Below, one piece after another: positions 59,441 to 64,000 of a stretch of 64,000 bases of DNA. The first letter of the stretch is position 1. The number at the start of each line of letters is the position of its first letter. This DNA comes from Planococcus citri (taxonomy: Eukaryota > Arthropoda > Insecta > Hemiptera > Pseudococcidae). The position numbers and the translations under genes are program-made. The notes beneath the pieces were generated by a model, which saw only the letters and a list, made by a program, of their open reading frames with translations, was not told the origin of the DNA and made no database searches. Where the stretch lies: positions 8,978,559 to 9,042,558 of the forward strand of contig NC_088680.1 of assembly GCF_950023065.1 (NCBI RefSeq), given 5' to 3'.

Positions 59441-60140
59441 TTTCTCGTTGAGACATCCTATATCACTTGAAATTATTGAACTCCTGCAACTCTTCCAAAA
59501 TAGCACACCCATACTATGCTGGATACCTTCACACTCCCAGATTCATGGTAATGAGTTGGCTGATAAAATAGCTAAGCAACATTCCAATCCCTCTATCAGA
59601 CCTAAAGCTCCATTCAAAAACTTTAATGCATGAAGTGTTTCAATTTTCATGGTCTCTAATCCCTAGCTCAAATAAACTAAAAAGAATAAAAAACACTACA
59701 TCTTTGTGGAAAACTTCTGAACAACTTCAGCGTAGATCTGAAGTTCTTCTCACCAGACTCAGAACTGGTCACTCTCTTCTTACTCACCAATTCATATTCC
59801 TCAAACAGCCTCCCCCATCATGCCCAGAATGCAACATCCCTTTACACATGTCCTTCCTACCAAAATGAACGCTCCAGACTTCTAAATTCCAACCAACTTC
59901 AAGTCCTCCTTTCTGATGACCCCACTCATATAGACAATGTCATTAAATTTCTTTACTCTACCAAATTAGATAAAAAAATTTAAAATTTAAAAACCCAGGT
60001 AGCCCATTTCTTTGTACTGATTGTAACTTTATTTCTAGATATGTATATACCCTAATCATAAGTTTGTCTTAATATAGGGCCCCTAGCCTAAGTTGCTGTA
60101 AATGGCTCTTAATAAATAAATAAAAAAAAAAAAAAAGAAA
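59440..60140 (+). mobile_element. 3' end of a Jockey/I-type non-LTR retrotransposon
   Basis: The first frame encodes LCWIPSHSQIHGNELADKIA, the conserved end of an RNase H domain (SH.xIxGNExAD). A TGA and shift at about 59631 lead to a second frame with SEVLLTRLRTGHSLLTHQF and PPPSCPECNIPL, the CxxC zinc-knuckle region. A further shift continues with TCPSYQNERSRLLNSNQLQV to a TAA at 59981-59983. About 130 bases of 3' UTR end in AATAAATAAATAAA plus an A-rich tail. The element is heavily 5' truncated, with no reverse transcriptase, and is inactive. Confidence 0.82.
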
Positions 60141-61330
60141 AGTTCTCTTGATTTTCTACTGAAAATTGCAACATTTTGTTCACTTTAAAATTGTCACCTT
60201 TTTCGCTAGAAAGTGATGATCATCCCCCCCCCCCCCCGGATAGTAATTTTCATTCGACATTTTCGTCGTTTTTGTTTCGTAATTGAATTTATTTTTCACC
60301 AGCAAAAAACCAAAAAGCATTAAAATTTACTTTTTTATGGGAGGGAAGAGTTCATATATTCTCCATCTTAGCATTTTTTCTGGGAAAATATTCTTAGACA
60401 GTCCACAGTGGAGGAGAAATTACAAATGCAGCAAAGGTACAACAACTATAAGCTGCTAATTATTTGATATTTTAGTCGAAAAATTGTGAATTATTAATTT
60501 GAAGTTTGATTAAAAATTGCAAAAAATATCACAGCATGAAAACAAATTAAAATGCTGTCTGAACAACCATAAAACAAGTGTTAATTGCACTCGAAAGTCA
60601 TGAAAGTACGAGAATTGGTCACAAAATTGATTTTTAAAAAGTTCAATTATTGATTAGTTGTTGCAAAGAAATTCGACATAAAGTGAATGCAAATTTTCAA
60701 TTATAAATGCATTGAAAAAGAACTCAATGATCAATAATATTGGTTCTGCCTCAAAATCAATGAAGAGCTGAGTGATTTTGGACTTCAAAACTTTGATTGA
60801 GTAACAGAACATATCGATTTTGATTTTTAATGAAAAATAATTTTGGAAAAATAAACATATAAATTTTACGAATGGAAAGTCCTTCATTTTTTAAGTTGAA
60901 TTTGAATGAGGTTTTCTTTCCAAAAAATTTGATTTCTTGCAGAAATTGCTGACTTTTTTTTTCGGAATTAGGTACCAATACCAAATGAATTTTGCTTTTT
61001 ACAAAACTGTCAAAAATCTTGCTTTTATCAAAAATTGCCAAATTTTCTATTTTATGAAAAAATTTTTCCTTCTTTTTTGTGAAATTAAAAAAAAAAAAAA
61101 CTAGCTCAAATCGCTAAAAATTGATTGAAAGTTCTACTGTTTTTTTTTTCTTTTTTGCTAAAATTGTGATCAAGTTTCGCTTTTTTGGTCAAAACCGCCA
61201 AAAAGATCTTGCTTTTCATCGAAACTTTCAAAAAATCTCGTTAGATCAGGAATTCGATTCAATGGCTACAAAAATCAATATTTGACTTCAAAAATTATAA
61301 AATTACTTGTGTGTTTTTATTTCAGGTATC
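60141..61330. other. AT-rich DNA, no gene seen
   Basis: Low-complexity sequence with a C run of about 15 at 60224-60238. Minus-strand frames of 77 and 94 codons have no domain. Confidence 0.35.
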
Positions 61331-62160
61331 GTATCGACTTGACTTAGAACCTTTCAATAAAGGTCACAATTTTACTCAACTGTTGAAAAAAATCATTTTG
61401 GTCCAACTAATTCCAAAAGTAGTCAAAATTTTGGCTCAAAAGTCACATATGAGTTGAAATTTTGTGCGGAAAAAAGTCATGAAAAAACCAACTTCATTTC
61501 AGAAATGCTTAAAAAATGAAAGTTTCAGCAAAAAATTTGTGAAAAGGCTCAAATACTCGTATTAACATATTGGGCCAGGCATAATGCTAAAAGAAATCAA
61601 AAATCTTGGTCAAAAGCCGCAAGAAAATCAAGATTTTGGTTCAATCATCCCAAAAATGGTAATTTTTCTATTCAGAAATAGATCGATGGTCATAATTGGG
61701 CTTGAACATTGAAAAACTATGTTTGTTCTGATTTTTTGGTCCGAAAATTATGCCTCCATCAAGTCAGAATTTAAAAATTTAGAAACTTTCTCAAAAATAT
61801 GGAAATTGAAGGACACAAATTCAATCGAGATTTTTTATTAAAAAAAATAATTACTTAATTCCAGAATTTGTGACACCTAGAAACGAAAATTTTGGCCCAA
61901 AATTTATGAAAAAGTGTCATAATTTGAGATGATTTTAAAAAGGGACTTTATTTTGACGCGAATAGATAATGTCAAAAGAATTCAGGAATTCAGCTCATTA
62001 TCATTTATTCATGAAGAATTGAAGAAATCGAAATTTTGGCATCAGTAGTTCTAACAATTGTGTAGATACCTATTTTCAATTCAGAAATTGCATCAAAATA
62101 TAAACACTTTGACCTGAAATTCTTGGGAAAAGTCAAAATTTGGTGTCAAAGTTGGAAAAG
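61331..62160 (-). repeat. Inverted, diverged relative of the 47.4-49.1 kb array
   Basis: AATCATTTTGGTCCAACTAA and GTCAAAATTTTGGCTCAAAA are reverse complements of the ATTGGGCCAAAATGAT and TTTTGAC blocks of the 149-bp unit. They recur in degenerate form about every 150-170 bases. Confidence 0.55.
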
Positions 62161-62559
62161 TGGTCGAATGTTGAAATAAATGCCAAAATACGAGTAGGTA
62201 CAGGAGTACCTACATCAAGAATTCGACTCATTGATCACGAGGAAGTCATCAGATCATCCCTGTTCCACTAAAGTTGACAAAAAATTGGACCGACTGAAAT
62301 AAGGCTAGTAAGATGCGACAATTTCCCTCGATTTTTTTGGCATGTTCTCGGGTGGGGGGGGGGAGGACTTGCAATTTTTACACGTTTGTGATTTTTAGCA
62401 AAAGTGCTGTACTTTGAAAGCTCATATTTTAAGACTGGTTGAGTTTAACCCGAATAAAAACCAAGTATTTGCAGGATTTTAATAAGAATAAATAATCAGA
62501 AGAATCAAAATCACGTTTTAGGGGCACAAGGGCCCCAATTTGGGTCAAAACTTTGAAAA

Positions 62560-62960
62560 ATTTCAAAAATGGAGTGACATATCGATTGTTACTAACTTGA
62601 GGGCGTAGAGTTCGAATATTAGCTCAGTTTTTCGATATGATCCCCCTGAACCCCCTCATCAGGGTTCTTATCTAAGCACAGCCAAAATTCCTCCAAAAAA
62701 TGAATAAAAATCAGATGTGACCTGTCGTTTGTTGGGGTCTCAATAATGCATAGTACAAGTATTGGCTTAATTTACGTATGCGATCAATGCCCCTCTTAAC
62801 CTCTCCCCCCCATTTTTTGAAAAAAAATTTGAAAATTATGAAAATATGGTGTGACATATCGATTCTCATAACTCGAGTTCGCTGAGTTCGAATATCTATT
62901 AATTTTTCCGATTCAACCTTCTGGTGTCCCCCTCGACCCCCCCGTCAATATTTTGAAAAA
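62560..62960 (-). repeat. Inverted copies of the CGATATGTCAC repeat family
   Basis: GTGACATATCGATTGTTACT, GAGGGCGTAGAGTTCGAATA, then GTGACATATCGATTCTCATA and CGCTGAGTTCGAATATC. These are two units in the orientation opposite to 46880-47330, sharing the same GAxCCCCCT-rich ends. Confidence 0.72.
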
Positions 62961-64000
62961 ATTAAGGGATTTTTTAATTTTAATTCACAAATTAGTGATG
63001 AAAAAACCCCTGATTTGGAACTCGAATCGTGAAATTGTTTACAAAATTTGACTCGAGATATACACAGAACATCTCAAATTGCAACTTTGATCGGTTGACA
63101 GAATGATGATTATGTTGAGTTGACCCATAATGCCTCTCAAAGATCATTCATAATTCAACCTGAAAGTACAGTATTCAAACTCGAGATGAGGCAAATTAAT
63201 GAAAGCTTTCAAAAATTCTGAAAAGTCACGATACGATTTACAATGTCGTCGTTGTTCGCGTGTCCACCTCAGCGAAAAAAATCCTTTCATCTTAATAAAA
63301 AAGCAACTTAAACCAGATTTACAGATTTATACTCCATCATCGAATAGTATGACGAATAAAACGCAGTTTTGTCTAATAGCCAAGTTCAATCACAGCAAAA
63401 CAGACAATTGGACGAGGCACCTTTTGAATTTCAATGGTACACATCTCTACTATATACTCGCACAGTCGTACATTGATGGAATCCGCACACAGAATAATGA
63501 TTAATGATCAACAATCAACAAACCAGGGCCTATTACTCAGATTGCACTGCTGAATACATGTATAGTATATTGTATAAATGTATACCCTTCCAAATATAAA
63601 CAATCCCAGTCCCAAAGTTAAACGAACTTACAGAGTCGCACGATTATTTAACGGATACACGATGTCAACTTTATAATATTATAACCTATGCCCTAAAATA
63701 AAGTGACGAAAAAAAATGAAATAAAACCTACCTAACCCACACGAATTAGTACGCTGCTATTCTACGCATTATATTATTTTTTTACGCGCAATACCTTTAT
63801 ATAATGTATTTTATATTTTGTATTTCTTGTATTTTTTCCTATAATTTTTGCAATTCATCGCATCCAACGAGATGCGAATTAAAAATTGTATGGCCGCGTG
63901 ATAGGAATATTTTATTATGTGTGAAATTATCCACTACGCTATGGCGATGGCGATGGTAGACATTCGACAACTTTATATTTATAATATGCCATTTAAAATG
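62961..64000. other. Low-repeat DNA at the window end
   Basis: 63060-64000 is mostly unique. A 101-codon plus frame (63199-63504) has no recognisable motif. Nothing further is supported. Confidence 0.3.

Overview
The window is AT-rich eukaryotic DNA from an arthropod, almost certainly an insect. Two conserved, intron-split genes can be read, both partial at their 5' ends. All other long open frames are short, unsupported, or lie in repeats. The homeodomain and LIM domain are of the insect apterous / vertebrate LHX2-LHX9 type. The dense short repeats, AT richness and many poly-C/poly-G runs make me guess a hemipteran (perhaps a scale insect or mealybug); the sequence does not prove this.

Plus strand, 3.4-21.3 kb: the 3' half of apterous. 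It has a LIM2 exon (3426-3796), a 16.9-kb intron, a homeobox exon (20673-20983), a 70-bp intron and a terminal exon (21054-21296). The LIM1 domain and N-terminus lie upstream of the window. The large intron holds a minisatellite, a decayed non-LTR retrotransposon carrying a hAT-type MITE with an 8-bp target duplication, and a 7.7-kb inverted structure whose arms are arrays of repeats built on TTCGCGAA.

21.3-50 kb: no host protein gene recognised. There are several inverted-repeat (foldback) elements: a twice-repeated one with a nested TIR element (21.5-23.4 kb), one with tandem-repeat arms (29.2-32.56 kb) and a near-perfect palindrome (33.4-34.8 kb). There are also satellite-like arrays (37.2-38.9, 42.3-42.8, 43.55-44.3, 46.9-49.1 kb) and unique islands (23.4-25.0, 27.4-29.2, 34.8-37.2, 40.0-42.3, 45.0-46.8 kb).

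Minus strand, 57.2-50.2 kb: six consecutive exons of an SLC19A-family vitamin transporter (reduced folate carrier / thiamine transporter). They join without a frame break into 357 residues and a stop. The N-terminal exon(s) were not found between 57.2 and 64 kb.

57-64 kb: mostly unannotated AT-rich DNA, with the 3' end of a second non-LTR retrotransposon (RNase H, CxxC, A-rich tail) at 59.44-60.14 kb and inverted relatives of the repeats seen at 47-49 kb. The two genes are neighbours in tail-to-tail orientation; nothing suggests a joint function. The most unusual property of the window is the number and variety of large inverted repeats, one of them inside the transcribed part of a developmental regulator.
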